Position numbers and translations under genes: made by a program | The notes under the pieces: generated by a model | Told to the model about the DNA's origin: nothing | Databases searched by the model: none | Seen by the model: the letters and a program-made list of their open reading frames with translations, nothing else | NCBI RefSeq assembly: GCF_022662495.1 | Contig: NZ_JAKPBU010000001.1 | Location: forward strand, 1,550,001-1,614,000 | Direction of reading: 5' to 3' | DNA length: 64,000 bases | DNA from: Lysobacter sp. M2-1 | GTDB taxonomy: Bacteria > Pseudomonadota > Gammaproteobacteria > Xanthomonadales > Xanthomonadaceae | In this document: piece after piece, positions 56,687 through 64,000 of the stretch | Numbering within the stretch: the stretch's first letter is position 1 | Layout: every line of letters starts with the position of its first letter

Positions 56687-58243
56687 TCAGTCGAGTCTGA
56701 CCACCACCACCGACTTGGCCGGAAGCGCCAGCCGGAGTCTGCCGTCGACCAGGCGCGCACCGGAGTAGGGTGCGGGCGCCAGAGCGGCGGGCTGACCGGG
56801 CACGTTGTGGGCATCCATCCTGTCCGCCGTCAGGACTTCCCCCGACACGGCCTTGACCTGCAGCCCAGCCAGATCGATGTCCAGATCGACGCTGTCCCGT
56901 GGCGCCATGTTGGCGATGCCGATATGGATCTTCCCGTCGGCGCCGCGTGCGGCCGACGCGCTGACGGCGGGCACCGGGATGCCATCCACGACGGCATTTG
57001 GGGTGGTCAGGTCCAGCGGGAGCGAGGTCGCCTCCTGGAACGGCACGTACATGCGAAAGGCGTGGTACGTTGGCGTGAGCGCGATCTTGGCGCCGTCGGT
57101 CAGGATCACCGACTGCAGCACGTTGATGGTCTGGGCGATGCTGGTCATGCGCACGCGGTCGGCATGCCGGTGGAAGATGTTGAAATTGACCGCCGCGAGC
57201 ACGGCATCGCGCAGGGTGTTCTGCTGGTAGAGATAGCCGGGATTGGTGCCCTTCTCGACGTCGTACCACGTGCCCCATTCGTCGACATACAGGCCCACCC
57301 GCTTGTCCGGGTCGTGCTTGTCCATGATCGCCGAATGACGGCCGATGTAGTCGTCCATCTTCAGGGTACGGGCGAAGGTATCGGCCCATTCCTTCGCGCT
57401 GAAACCGGTGGCGGGGCCTTTGACCTTCCAGTCGCCGGTGGGCAGGGTGTAATAGTGCAGGCTCAGCGCATCGAAGGCGTCTGCGGCGTTCTCCATCAGC
57501 ACCTGTGTCCATCGCGTGTCGTCGCCGTTGGGACCGGTGGCCACGCGCAGGCCCGTGTTGTCCTGGTTCTTGTGGAAGAAGGCGCTGAAGCGGCGAACTT
57601 CGTTGGCGTAGTACTCGGCGGTCATGTTGCCGCCGCATCCCCAGTTCTCGTTGCCGATCCCCCACAGCGCCACTTTCCACGGCTTGTCGCGCCCGTTGCG
57701 GCGCCGCTCCTGGGCTAGCGTGTCCTGGCCGGGCGAGGTCATGTATTCGATCCATTCGCGCATCTCCCGCGGCGTCGAGCTGCCGACATTCACCGAGACA
57801 TAGGCTTCGGCCCCGATCTGCTCGACGAAATCCATGAACTCGTGGGTGCCGAAGGCATTGGTTTCCGGTGCGTCGCCCCACCAGTTGTTCTTGCGGACCG
57901 GCCGCTGTGCACGCGGGCCGATGCCATCGCGCCAGTGGTACTCGTCCGCGAAGCATCCGCCGGGCCAGCGCACCAGCGGCGTCTTGAGCGCTTTCAGCGC
58001 GGCGACTACGTCGCTGCGGATGCCGCGCACGTTGGGAATGGGGCTGTCCTCGCCCACCCAGATGCCATCGTAGATTCCGCCGCCCAGATGCTCGGAAAAC
58101 TGGCCGTAGAGGTTGCGGCTGATCTGCGGTCCAGGCTTGTCGGCATGCAGGATCGCCTTCGCCTGAAGCGTCTCTGCGATCGCTGCGTGGGTGCTCAGGC
58201 CCAGCGTCAGTGAGATGACGGTCACCGCAAGTGCCTTGAGCAT
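56687..58243 (-). CDS. Exported GH51 alpha-L-arabinofuranosidase
   Basis: This 518-residue enzyme with a signal peptide (ending STHAAIAE) has the GH51 TIM barrel with acid/base Glu199 (WGIGNENWGCGG) and nucleophile Glu322 (LYVDEWGTWYD). The family motifs LVRWPGGCFADEYHWRDGIG and FGTHEFMDF are clear. A C-terminal beta-sandwich ends in AKSVVVVRLD. It releases arabinose from arabinoxylan or arabinan in the periplasm. SD AGGAGGA lies before the ATG at 58243. Although 20 kb from the xylan locus, it serves the same kind of substrate. Confidence 0.94.
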   Translation of the reverse strand: MLKALAVTVISLTLGLSTHAAIAETLQAKAILHADKPGPQISRNLYGQFSEHLGGGIYDGIWVGEDSPIPNVRGIRSDVVAALKALKTPLVRWPGGCFADEYHWRDGIGPRAQRPVRKNNWWGDAPETNAFGTHEFMDFVEQIGAEAYVSVNVGSSTPREMREWIEYMTSPGQDTLAQERRRNGRDKPWKVALWGIGNENWGCGGNMTAEYYANEVRRFSAFFHKNQDNTGLRVATGPNGDDTRWTQVLMENAADAFDALSLHYYTLPTGDWKVKGPATGFSAKEWADTFARTLKMDDYIGRHSAIMDKHDPDKRVGLYVDEWGTWYDVEKGTNPGYLYQQNTLRDAVLAAVNFNIFHRHADRVRMTSIAQTINVLQSVILTDGAKIALTPTYHAFRMYVPFQEATSLPLDLTTPNAVVDGIPVPAVSASAARGADGKIHIGIANMAPRDSVDLDIDLAGLQVKAVSGEVLTADRMDAHNVPGQPAALAPAPYSGARLVDGRLRLALPAKSVVVVRLD

Positions 58244-58283
58244 CGAATCCTCCTCGTGTGTCGGCGCAGGTCTGCACACGGAT

Positions 58284-58310
58284 TGGATACGTTTTTGCGC
58301 GTTTTATCCA
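58284..58310. promoter_or_regulatory. Inverted repeat TGGATA-N15-TATCCA before the GH51 gene
   Basis: Two 6-bp arms lie 41-67 bases upstream of the GH51 start in an otherwise gene-free stretch (58244-58525). They do not resemble the XylR box, so a different regulator would be involved. Short arms make chance possible. Confidence 0.3.
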
Positions 58311-58525
58311 GCGCCGCCGCCATATCGTGATCGCGCATGAACAATGCATTCGACATGTTGCACAGACATATATCGTTTGCCGCGGGCGCGTATATGGAAT
58401 CTGGATACGAACGCCGCCTCGAGGCAGGTGCCACGGGCCAACAACGGGCTTGGGAATTTCGGAGCTCTGCTCGACCGTCCGCATGATCGCCAGACGCATG
58501 GCTGGGCGGCGGCTTTCGCCGCGAC

Positions 58526-59020
58526 TCACTTCCGCTTCGACTTTCTCTTCGGCTTGCGCTTCGCAGCCTGCTTCTCCGCCGCTTGTTGCGCGCGGACCCG
58601 CTCGATTTCCGCGGGTAATTGGCGTTCCAGCAGGGCGAGCAGATCGGCGGCCGCGTCGCTGTCGATGGGCCCGCCCCGCAGCGAGGTCGCGGTGACGCGG
58701 GTGGCGGTGACGGTGTCGCCGCTGGCCAGCGGCAAGCCCCGCGTGATCAGCAGGAACGGTTCGCCCCGGTAACGCACCGAGTACAGATCCATCATCTGCG
58801 AGCGACCGTCGTACACGGCGTCGGGCAGGCGCACGACGATCTGGCCCACCGCATTCCAGGTATCCAGTTTGTCGGCTGCAAGGACGAACTCTCCGCGCGT
58901 GCGCATGGGGGTTACCGGTGCAGCCGCTGCTTCGGCCTGGGCGGGTTCCGGTGCAGGTCGGGTCGCGCAGGAGGCCAATGCGATCAGCAACACAGCTGCA
59001 GCAGGAAAGCGGGTGTGCAT
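58526..59020 (-). CDS. Putative lipoprotein with lysine-rich tail
   Basis: The 164-residue protein has a signal with lipobox LASC (MHTRFPAAAVLLIALASCAT), so it is probably an outer-membrane lipoprotein. A central beta-rich domain (WNAVGQIVVRLPDAVYDGRS, YRGEPFLLITRGLPL) is followed by an alpha-helix and a very basic tail (KQAAKRKPKRKSKRK). I do not recognise the family. The basic tail suggests binding to an anionic surface such as lipopolysaccharide, peptidoglycan teichoid-like polymer or nucleic acid, but this is a guess. Confidence 0.72.
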   Translation of the reverse strand: MHTRFPAAAVLLIALASCATRPAPEPAQAEAAAAPVTPMRTRGEFVLAADKLDTWNAVGQIVVRLPDAVYDGRSQMMDLYSVRYRGEPFLLITRGLPLASGDTVTATRVTATSLRGGPIDSDAAADLLALLERQLPAEIERVRAQQAAEKQAAKRKPKRKSKRK

Positions 59021-59203
59021 GCAGGCGGAGCGATCAAGTAAAGGAGGCGCTGCAAGTCTGTCCATGGCCGATGCAACGCGGTGTAAACAGCAGCGATGCG
59101 TCGCGCCCGACCGCACGGGCGCCCAGTGGCGCTGCGGGCCAACCGCGGGCAGATGCGTGGAAACGATCGAGCGGCGGCGCCAAGCGTGCGGATGACGACG
59201 GAC

Positions 59204-61033
59204 TCAGCTCCACATCCGCAGTGGCATCAGTCCCCACCCTGCCAGCACCGCAGCGAACTGCAGCACGGCCAGCATCGACACCACATCGATCCAGGCCAAC
59301 GCGCGCCATGGCCGGCGCGGCAACATCAGCGCCAGCCCGGCCAGCATTGCCACCGGCAGCAAACCGGTCACCGCGGCAAGCAGGCCACTGGCCGGGGTGA
59401 GATCGCCGAGCTGCAGGAACGACTGTTGCAGGAACAACGGCAGCGGCAGCAACAGCGCGGCAACACCGAAGAACGGAACGATCGCGGGATGCGACCATGC
59501 AGCGCGTCGCAGTGCGACCAGGCGCACGATACCGGCCACCAGCAGCCAGGCCAGGCCCAGCAGCCCGGCGACCAGGCTGATCCACAGCGGCATCAGCCTG
59601 GAGAGCGACACTTGCTCATAGTTCTGCGTGCCGGTGCTGATCGCGCGCCTGCCTTCGGGTGTCGCCACAAACGCGTGCGAGGCGATCACCCGGTCCTTGG
59701 CGCGGAACAATGCGCCGCCGGCAGGCGTCAGCGCGACATCCTCCGACTGGAAAGGCTCGAGACGTAATCCGCTCCCGTCGCGGGCGACGCGCAGGAAGTT
59801 CAGCGTCGTGTCGAGCCAGGCGAGGCTCGCGAAGCGGTTGGGCGAGGGCACGTAATAGCCTTCCCACGCGCGCGTATCGACCCGCGTCGCCGCCGGTTGC
59901 CGTGCTGCCGGGGCCTGCACGCGCAGCGCCTCGATCAGCAACCGGTCGAAGCGTCCATAGTCCGCTGTTTCGTGATCGGCGTTGTGCGCGACAAAGAACG
60001 CGCGCTGCTGTTCCGGGAACAGGCAGAGCATGGCGCGATAGCCGACGGTACTCCCGCCATGACATTTGCCGACCGCACCATGCCGGTCGCGCAGCGCCAT
60101 GCCCAGGCCATAACCGACGCGCAAGCCGGCCACCGCGGCTTCGGTGGTGCTCGCCCGTCCCATTGCCGCCAACAAGGTGCTGTCGACGAACGGACGTCCG
60201 TGCACGCTGCCATCGCCCATCAGGAAACTGGCGAAGCGCCCCATGTCTGCGGCCGTGGTGGTGAACTGCGTGGCTGGCCGCACATATGTGGGCACCGCGG
60301 CCTGGCGCTTCCCGTCTTCGAAATGGCCCATGGCCAGGCGCGGATCGGCATGCGGCCCGTCCTGGGTAGTGAAGGCGAAAGTGCTGTCGTGCATGCCCAG
60401 CGGCCGCAGCAGATGCGTTTCCAGATAGGTTTCGTAGCGCGCACCGGTGACCGCCTCGATCACCATGCCGAGCAGGGTGAAGCCGGTGTTCGAATACGAA
60501 TGACGGCTGCCGGGCCGGCTGCGCACGCGCAGCGGGCCGCGCCCGCGAAAGGCATCCGCCAGCGGCGTGTCGGCGTTGGGCTGCAGGCTGAAGACCTGGG
60601 AAAAACGCGCATCGTCCAGCCCGGCCGTGTGATCGAGCAGATGGCGGACAAGCACCGGATGGCTGGAAGACCACGGATTGTCGAAGATCATTCCGGGCAG
60701 CAGTTGCGACACCGGCGTTTCCAACGCGAGCCGGCGCTCGGTGACCAGGCGCAGCACCCCGGTCGCCAGCAGTGTCTTGGCCACCGAACCGACATGGACG
60801 CGCGCATCGGCGCGCAGCGCCTGGCCCGTGCGTGCGTCGGCAATGCCCGCGGCACCGGTGGCGATCGTTCCCTCCGCCACGGTCGACCAGACCGCGCCTT
60901 CAAGCCCCTGGGCCCGCAGCTGCGCAGCCATCGCTTCATGCAGGCGCGCGCTTGCCAGCGGGGTCTGTGCATCCGACGTCCAGGGCATCAGCAGCCCAAG
61001 CAGGAGCACGGCCGTGAACGCCGGTACCCGCAT
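59204..61033 (-). CDS. Serine beta-lactamase-like hydrolase with C-terminal membrane domain
   Basis: The 609-residue protein has a signal peptide (ending WTSDAQ). Its class C beta-lactamase/DD-peptidase-type domain has Ser83-x-x-Lys86 (VGSVAKTLL), Tyr-x-Asn in HSYSNTGF, and HGG in KCHGGSTVGYR replacing KTG. The lid region WEGYYVPSPNRFASL is of the esterase/peptidase EstB/FmtA group. Four hydrophobic segments form the C-terminal about 150 residues, anchoring the enzyme. The ATG at 61033 removes a non-hydrophobic in-frame extension to 61174. It probably acts on cell-wall peptides or esters; a role in beta-lactam resistance is not suggested. Confidence 0.86.
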   Translation of the reverse strand: MRVPAFTAVLLLGLLMPWTSDAQTPLASARLHEAMAAQLRAQGLEGAVWSTVAEGTIATGAAGIADARTGQALRADARVHVGSVAKTLLATGVLRLVTERRLALETPVSQLLPGMIFDNPWSSSHPVLVRHLLDHTAGLDDARFSQVFSLQPNADTPLADAFRGRGPLRVRSRPGSRHSYSNTGFTLLGMVIEAVTGARYETYLETHLLRPLGMHDSTFAFTTQDGPHADPRLAMGHFEDGKRQAAVPTYVRPATQFTTTAADMGRFASFLMGDGSVHGRPFVDSTLLAAMGRASTTEAAVAGLRVGYGLGMALRDRHGAVGKCHGGSTVGYRAMLCLFPEQQRAFFVAHNADHETADYGRFDRLLIEALRVQAPAARQPAATRVDTRAWEGYYVPSPNRFASLAWLDTTLNFLRVARDGSGLRLEPFQSEDVALTPAGGALFRAKDRVIASHAFVATPEGRRAISTGTQNYEQVSLSRLMPLWISLVAGLLGLAWLLVAGIVRLVALRRAAWSHPAIVPFFGVAALLLPLPLFLQQSFLQLGDLTPASGLLAAVTGLLPVAMLAGLALMLPRRPWRALAWIDVVSMLAVLQFAAVLAGWGLMPLRMWS

Positions 61034-61261
61034 CACGTGCGCCAGGCAGAGGTGGAAGGGGTGCCGTGCATGGAGCGGCAGCTGAGTGGTCTCATGCCGC
61101 CAATGTCGGGCCGGCCCGATCCGCTGTCCCGTGTCCGAGGTCATGGTGCGATGCGTTGCGTATGCGGTGACCACGCGGCCTTGCGGCGAAAAGGTCGGTC
61201 ATCGCGGCCGCACTCAGCCGCATCGCCGCGCAATCCGGGATGCGGTGCAGCGGCAGTCGCG

Positions 61262-61780
61262 CTACATCACCAGCGCCGCATGCAACGGGGCGTTGCCGTT
61301 CCAGCGCCCGCGTCCGCCCAGTGCGGCCAGCTCGATCAGCACCGTCGCGCCCACGACTTGCGCCTGCAACTGTTCGGCCAGGCCGTGCGCCGCAGCCAGG
61401 GTGCCGCCAGTGGCCAGCACGTCGTCCACCAGCAGAACGCGCGCGCCAGGGGGCAGGGCTTCGGCCTGCACCTGCAACGCATCCTGGCCGTACTCCAGCG
61501 TGTAGGCCTGTGCCAACGTGGGCCCCGGCAGCTTGCCCGGCTTGCGCACCGGCACCAGCCCCGCGCCCAGCGCCCGCGCTAACGGCGCGCCCAGCAGGAA
61601 CCCGCGCGCCTCGATGGCCAGCACCGCATCGATCCGTTGCGTTCGCCAGGGTGCGGCCAGCGCGTCGATCGCCGCGCCGAACGCCTGTGCATCGGCAAGC
61701 AGCGGGGCGATGTCCCTGAAGACGACACCCGGCTTGGGGAAATCCGGCACGTCGCGAATCAGTCGGGTCCAATCGGTCAT
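61262..61780 (-). CDS. apt: Adenine phosphoribosyltransferase
   Basis: This 172-residue purine-salvage enzyme converts adenine and PRPP to AMP. The type I PRTase PRPP loop is [14 protein letters not shown]. The adenine-site and N-terminal motifs [15 protein letters not shown] and [13 protein letters not shown] match E. coli Apt, and the length is normal. It is a cytoplasmic housekeeping gene, placed between the serine hydrolase and the TetR-type gene on the same strand. Confidence 0.95.
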   Translation of the reverse strand: MTDWTRLIRDVPDFPKPGVVFRDIAPLLADAQAFGAAIDALAAPWRTQRIDAVLAIEARGFLLGAPLARALGAGLVPVRKPGKLPGPTLAQAYTLEYGQDALQVQAEALPPGARVLLVDDVLATGGTLAAAHGLAEQLQAQVVGATVLIELAALGGRGRWNGNAPLHAALVM

Positions 61781-61825
61781 GCAGGGCGCCCGCGGGAAAG
61801 CGCCATCATGCCGCGCCTGCGGCGC

Positions 61826-62479
61826 TCATGTCTGGGGGCGCGTGCCCGCACCCAGGGCGCGCGATCCGGCCAGGATCATCCGCACCATCTGGGTGAGCTG
61901 CGCAATCAGCTCCCGGTCGCGTTCGGCCGGCAGATCCATGGCGGTGGCGCCCATCGCGAACACCAGGCGGGTGATGGCGCGTGCGACCAGCCTGGGTTCA
62001 TGCAGGGCGACGCCATCTGCGCGGCTCAGCCGCAACAGGTCGGCGTGCAGTTCCTCTTCGAAGAAGGTCAGCTCGCGGTCGACGGCTTGCTTGAACGCAT
62101 CCGATCCCACCGTGCCCTCGCGCAGCAGCACGTGCAGCAGCTTGTCGTCGGCGCGCACCTGCTCCATGAAGGCCTCCACCGAACCGCGCACGATGCTGCG
62201 ACGGGTGCGCGCGCGCTGGCGCGCTTCGCCGACGATCCGGCGCAGCGACTCGCCCGCCAGGCCGATCAAGGCCACGGCCAGCTCATCCATGTCTCGGAAC
62301 TGGCGATAGAAGCTGTTGGGTGCGATCCCGGCCTCGCGCGCTACCTCGCGCAGGCTGAGCGTGGACACGCTGCGATGCGGGCCGATCAGGCGCAGCGCTG
62401 CGGCGAGGAGGTCCTCGCGTGAAATCCCGGTCTTGCGGGCAGAGGCCAGGTCGGTGTCCGGGGGAGGTGGAGGGTTCAC
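61826..62479 (-). CDS. TetR-family repressor of the desaturase genes (FabR/DesT-like)
   Basis: This protein of about 217 residues has the TetR helix-turn-helix (LSLREVAREAGIAPNSFYRQFRDMDEL) and a C-terminal helical ligand domain that matches FabR/DesT-type regulators of unsaturated fatty acid synthesis. I start at the GTG at 62479, because an ATG at 62554 would lie inside the palindromic operator, though it is in frame and possible. It is divergent from the ferredoxin reductase/desaturase pair and probably senses acyl-CoA or acyl-ACP saturation. The ribosome-binding site is weak for either start. Confidence 0.82.
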   Translation of the reverse strand: MNPPPPPDTDLASARKTGISREDLLAAALRLIGPHRSVSTLSLREVAREAGIAPNSFYRQFRDMDELAVALIGLAGESLRRIVGEARQRARTRRSIVRGSVEAFMEQVRADDKLLHVLLREGTVGSDAFKQAVDRELTFFEEELHADLLRLSRADGVALHEPRLVARAITRLVFAMGATAMDLPAERDRELIAQLTQMVRMILAGSRALGAGTRPQT

Positions 62480-62553
62480 GGGCTCAGGCTGTGACGTCGA
62501 TCCGGCTTTGGAACCTGAAGCTACACGTGATCGTCTCGACGCACGAATATACA

Positions 62554-62565
62554 TGTGTATACACA
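62554..62565. promoter_or_regulatory. TetR operator before the reductase/desaturase genes
   Basis: TGTGTATACACA is a perfect 12-bp palindrome in the short divergent region. It covers the presumed -35 zone of the reductase promoter (TATAGT -10 at 62582-62587), so binding of the TetR-type protein would block it. TGTATATT reading on the other strand could be that gene's own -10. Confidence 0.7.
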
Positions 62566-62581
62566 GTTGTGTTTCCGCCTG

Positions 62582-62587
62582 TATAGT
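62582..62587 (+). promoter_or_regulatory. Probable -10 element, leaderless start
   Basis: TATAGT ends seven bases before the A of the ATG at 62594. The expected transcription start coincides with that A, which predicts a leaderless mRNA. No SD sequence is present. A -35 match is poor, perhaps because the region is occupied by the operator. Confidence 0.5.
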
Positions 62588-62593
62588 CCTCGC

Positions 62594-63691
62594 ATGACCA
62601 CTCTGACCCTGCTTTCCGCCCCCTCCAGCCTGCCGCGCCGCCTGCTGGCGCCCGTGGTGGACCCGAAGGTGTTCGATTTCTGGGCCTCGCGGGTGCATCC
62701 GGCCTGGTCGTGGGCACGTCCGCTGGCGCAGATCGTCGAGCGCCACCGCGCCAGCGCCGATGCCGTGACCCTGGTGCTGCGCCCCAACCGTCATTGGACC
62801 GGCTTCCGGCCGGGGCAGCACGTGAACCTGGGAGTGGAGGTCGATGGCATCCGCCTGACCCGCAGCTACAGCCCGAGCGCCGTGCCGGGCAGAGGCGGGC
62901 GGATCGCGATCACCGTGCGCCAGGTCGACGGCGGCAAGGTCAGCACCCAGCTGTGCCGTGACGCCCGCATCGGCGACGTCATGGAGATCGGCCCTGCCTT
63001 CGGTGCCATGACCCTCGATGATGCGCCGGCCTGCCCGAGGCTGTTCCTGGCCGCTGGCAGCGGCATCACTCCGCTCATGGCGATGCTGCGCCAGCGCACG
63101 GCGCAGCCGATGCCGGCACCGCTGACCCTGGTGTACTGGGCGCGCCGACGCGCCGAGTTGTGTTTTACCGACGAACTGCGTGCACTGGCGCAATGCGACG
63201 CCGGATTCCGGCTGCATTTCGGACTGACCGGCGAAACGCCGGACCAGCCCGACGAATTCACCGGACGGATCGATCCGGCGCTGCTTGCAGCGCTGGTGCC
63301 CGACCTGGTGCTACAGCGCGTCTACGCGTGCGGGCCCGGCGGCTTTGTCGACGCTGCACGCGCCGCCTGCGCGACCGCGCAGGCGTTCGATGCCGAAGCG
63401 TTCACTCCGCCGCCGCGCGCGAGCGATGAATCTGGCAGCGTGCAGGTCACCCTGGCGCGCAGCGGCCGTGTGCTGGAACTGCCACGCGGCGAACCGCTGC
63501 TGACCGCGCTGGAGGCGCAGGGCTTCAAGCCGGCTTCCGGGTGCCGCATGGGCATCTGCAATACCTGCGCTTGCGGCAAAGCGTCCGGCAGTACCCGCCA
63601 TCTGCATACCGGCATCGCCGAGCACGAGCCAGTGTCCGCCCTGCGCCTGTGCGTGAACGGCGCCGCCAGCGACCTCGTCCTCGATCTGTGA
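62594..63691 (+). CDS. Ferredoxin/flavodoxin-NADP reductase-like electron-transfer protein for the desaturase
   Basis: This 365-residue protein has a FAD/NAD-type reductase module followed by a [2Fe-2S] ferredoxin domain. The FAD motif is GIRLTRSYSPS and the NAD-binding part LFLAAGSGITPLMAML. The iron-sulphur ligands lie in SGCRMGICNTCACG (C-x4-C-x2-C) and LRLCVNGAA. It is the natural electron donor for the neighbouring fatty-acid desaturase, as in the Pseudomonas DesB/DesC arrangement. The ATG at 62594 fits the leaderless promoter; the stop overlaps a possible GTG start of the next gene. Confidence 0.93.
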   Translation: MTTLTLLSAPSSLPRRLLAPVVDPKVFDFWASRVHPAWSWARPLAQIVERHRASADAVTLVLRPNRHWTGFRPGQHVNLGVEVDGIRLTRSYSPSAVPGRGGRIAITVRQVDGGKVSTQLCRDARIGDVMEIGPAFGAMTLDDAPACPRLFLAAGSGITPLMAMLRQRTAQPMPAPLTLVYWARRRAELCFTDELRALAQCDAGFRLHFGLTGETPDQPDEFTGRIDPALLAALVPDLVLQRVYACGPGGFVDAARAACATAQAFDAEAFTPPPRASDESGSVQVTLARSGRVLELPRGEPLLTALEAQGFKPASGCRMGICNTCACGKASGSTRHLHTGIAEHEPVSALRLCVNGAASDLVLDL

Positions 63692-63699
63692 ACGCCACC

Positions 63700-64000
63700 A
63701 TGACCTCGAACCGCAATCGCGCGCTCAGCGTCGCCGAACTCGAATCCTTCGGCGCCGAGCTCGATGCCGTGCGCGCACGCACCGCCGCCACCATCGGCCA
63801 GCGCGATGCCATCTATATCCGCCGGATCGTCGCGGCCGTGCGCTGGACCGGCTTCGCCGGACGCGCGCTGCTGATGCTGGGCGCCGTCGGCGGCGCGTTC
63901 CTGCCGGCGCTGCTGTGGCCGGCGTGCATCGCCGGCATGGTGCTGCTGGGGCTGTCGAAGATCCTGGAGAACATGGAGCTGGGCCACAACGTCATCCACG
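63700..64000 (+). CDS. Fatty-acid desaturase, N-terminal part
   Basis: The first 100 residues of an integral-membrane acyl desaturase are seen before the right edge of the window. Two hydrophobic segments (RALLMLGAVGGAFLPALLW and PACIAGMVLLGLSKIL) are followed by ENMELGHNVIH, the first His box of the DesA/DesB family. Such enzymes introduce cis double bonds into membrane acyl chains using electrons from a reductase like the one encoded upstream. A GTG at 63688 (overlapping the previous stop as GTGA) is in frame and may be the true start. The catalytic half is outside the window. Confidence 0.9.
   Translation, partial: MTSNRNRALSVAELESFGAELDAVRARTAATIGQRDAIYIRRIVAAVRWTGFAGRALLMLGAVGGAFLPALLWPACIAGMVLLGLSKILENMELGHNVIH

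Noticed and set aside
61565-61585. GCGCTAACGGCGC, resembling a XylR half-site
   Set aside because: It lies inside apt coding sequence and matches only one half of the box.

Overview
The window is high-GC DNA with dense, mostly short-spaced genes. Gene content points to a gammaproteobacterium of the Xanthomonadaceae/Lysobacteraceae (Xanthomonas, Pseudoxanthomonas, Lysobacter or Luteimonas type). The evidence is a LacI-type XylR with TGTTAGCGCTAACA-like boxes, GH67/GH3/GH43 genes beside a large TonB-dependent receptor, SapC and tryptophan-halogenase neighbours, and many periplasmic or lipoprotein precursors. The genus is not fixed by what I can see. I found no rRNA, tRNA, CRISPR array, insertion sequence or integrase.

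Layout. Positions 1-7.5 kb hold unrelated small genes: the start of a GH78 rhamnosidase, a LysR/LysE divergent pair, two NTF2-like exported proteins, a diheme cytochrome c, a putative zinc protease and a small cupin. Positions 7.8-32.2 kb are a xylan/xylo-oligosaccharide utilisation locus. It contains xylulokinase and xylose isomerase; XylR; a row of alpha-glucuronidase (GH67), sialate O-acetylesterase-like carbohydrate esterase, GH43 and GH3; then, on the minus strand, a TonB-dependent receptor followed by SapC, a JmjC-like cupin, a flavin-dependent halogenase and an SMP-30 lactonase; and finally a GPH-type sugar transporter with a cytoplasmic GH43. Positions 32.3-35.9 kb carry a GMC oxidoreductase, its gluconate-dehydrogenase subunit-3-like partner and a Tat-exported sugar isomerase-like protein, a set that resembles periplasmic 3-keto-glycoside metabolism.

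Positions 36-46 kb contain exported proteins of unclear role (a DSSG-repeat DUF4097 protein and a 1014-residue SBBP/FG-GAP repeat protein), a methyltransferase, a hydrolase, an aldo-keto reductase, a DUF4344 putative protease and a phytochelatin-synthase-like protein. Positions 46.6-52 kb hold the least explained set: a QueC-like PP-loop protein divergent from a coupled trio of heme-oxygenase-like diiron protein, VOC protein and class III aminotransferase, facing an aldehyde dehydrogenase. The right end has a membrane fatty-acid hydroxylase-like protein, a GlxA/AraC regulator, an EF-hand protein, a Gfo/Idh/MocA oxidoreductase, a GH51 arabinofuranosidase, a serine hydrolase with a membrane tail, adenine phosphoribosyltransferase, and a TetR repressor divergent from a ferredoxin reductase and fatty-acid desaturase.

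How the xylan genes fit together (inference from families). Substituted xylo-oligomers enter through the TonB receptor. Periplasmic GH67, esterase, GH43 and GH3 strip side chains and release xylose. The inner-membrane GPH carrier imports small sugars, which the cytoplasmic GH43, xylose isomerase and xylulokinase turn into xylulose 5-phosphate. XylR-type boxes lie before xylB, before the GH67 gene and, as a tandem pair, between the receptor and the transporter. No endoxylanase and no glucuronate (uxuA/uxuB) genes are in the window, so they must lie elsewhere if the pathway is complete.
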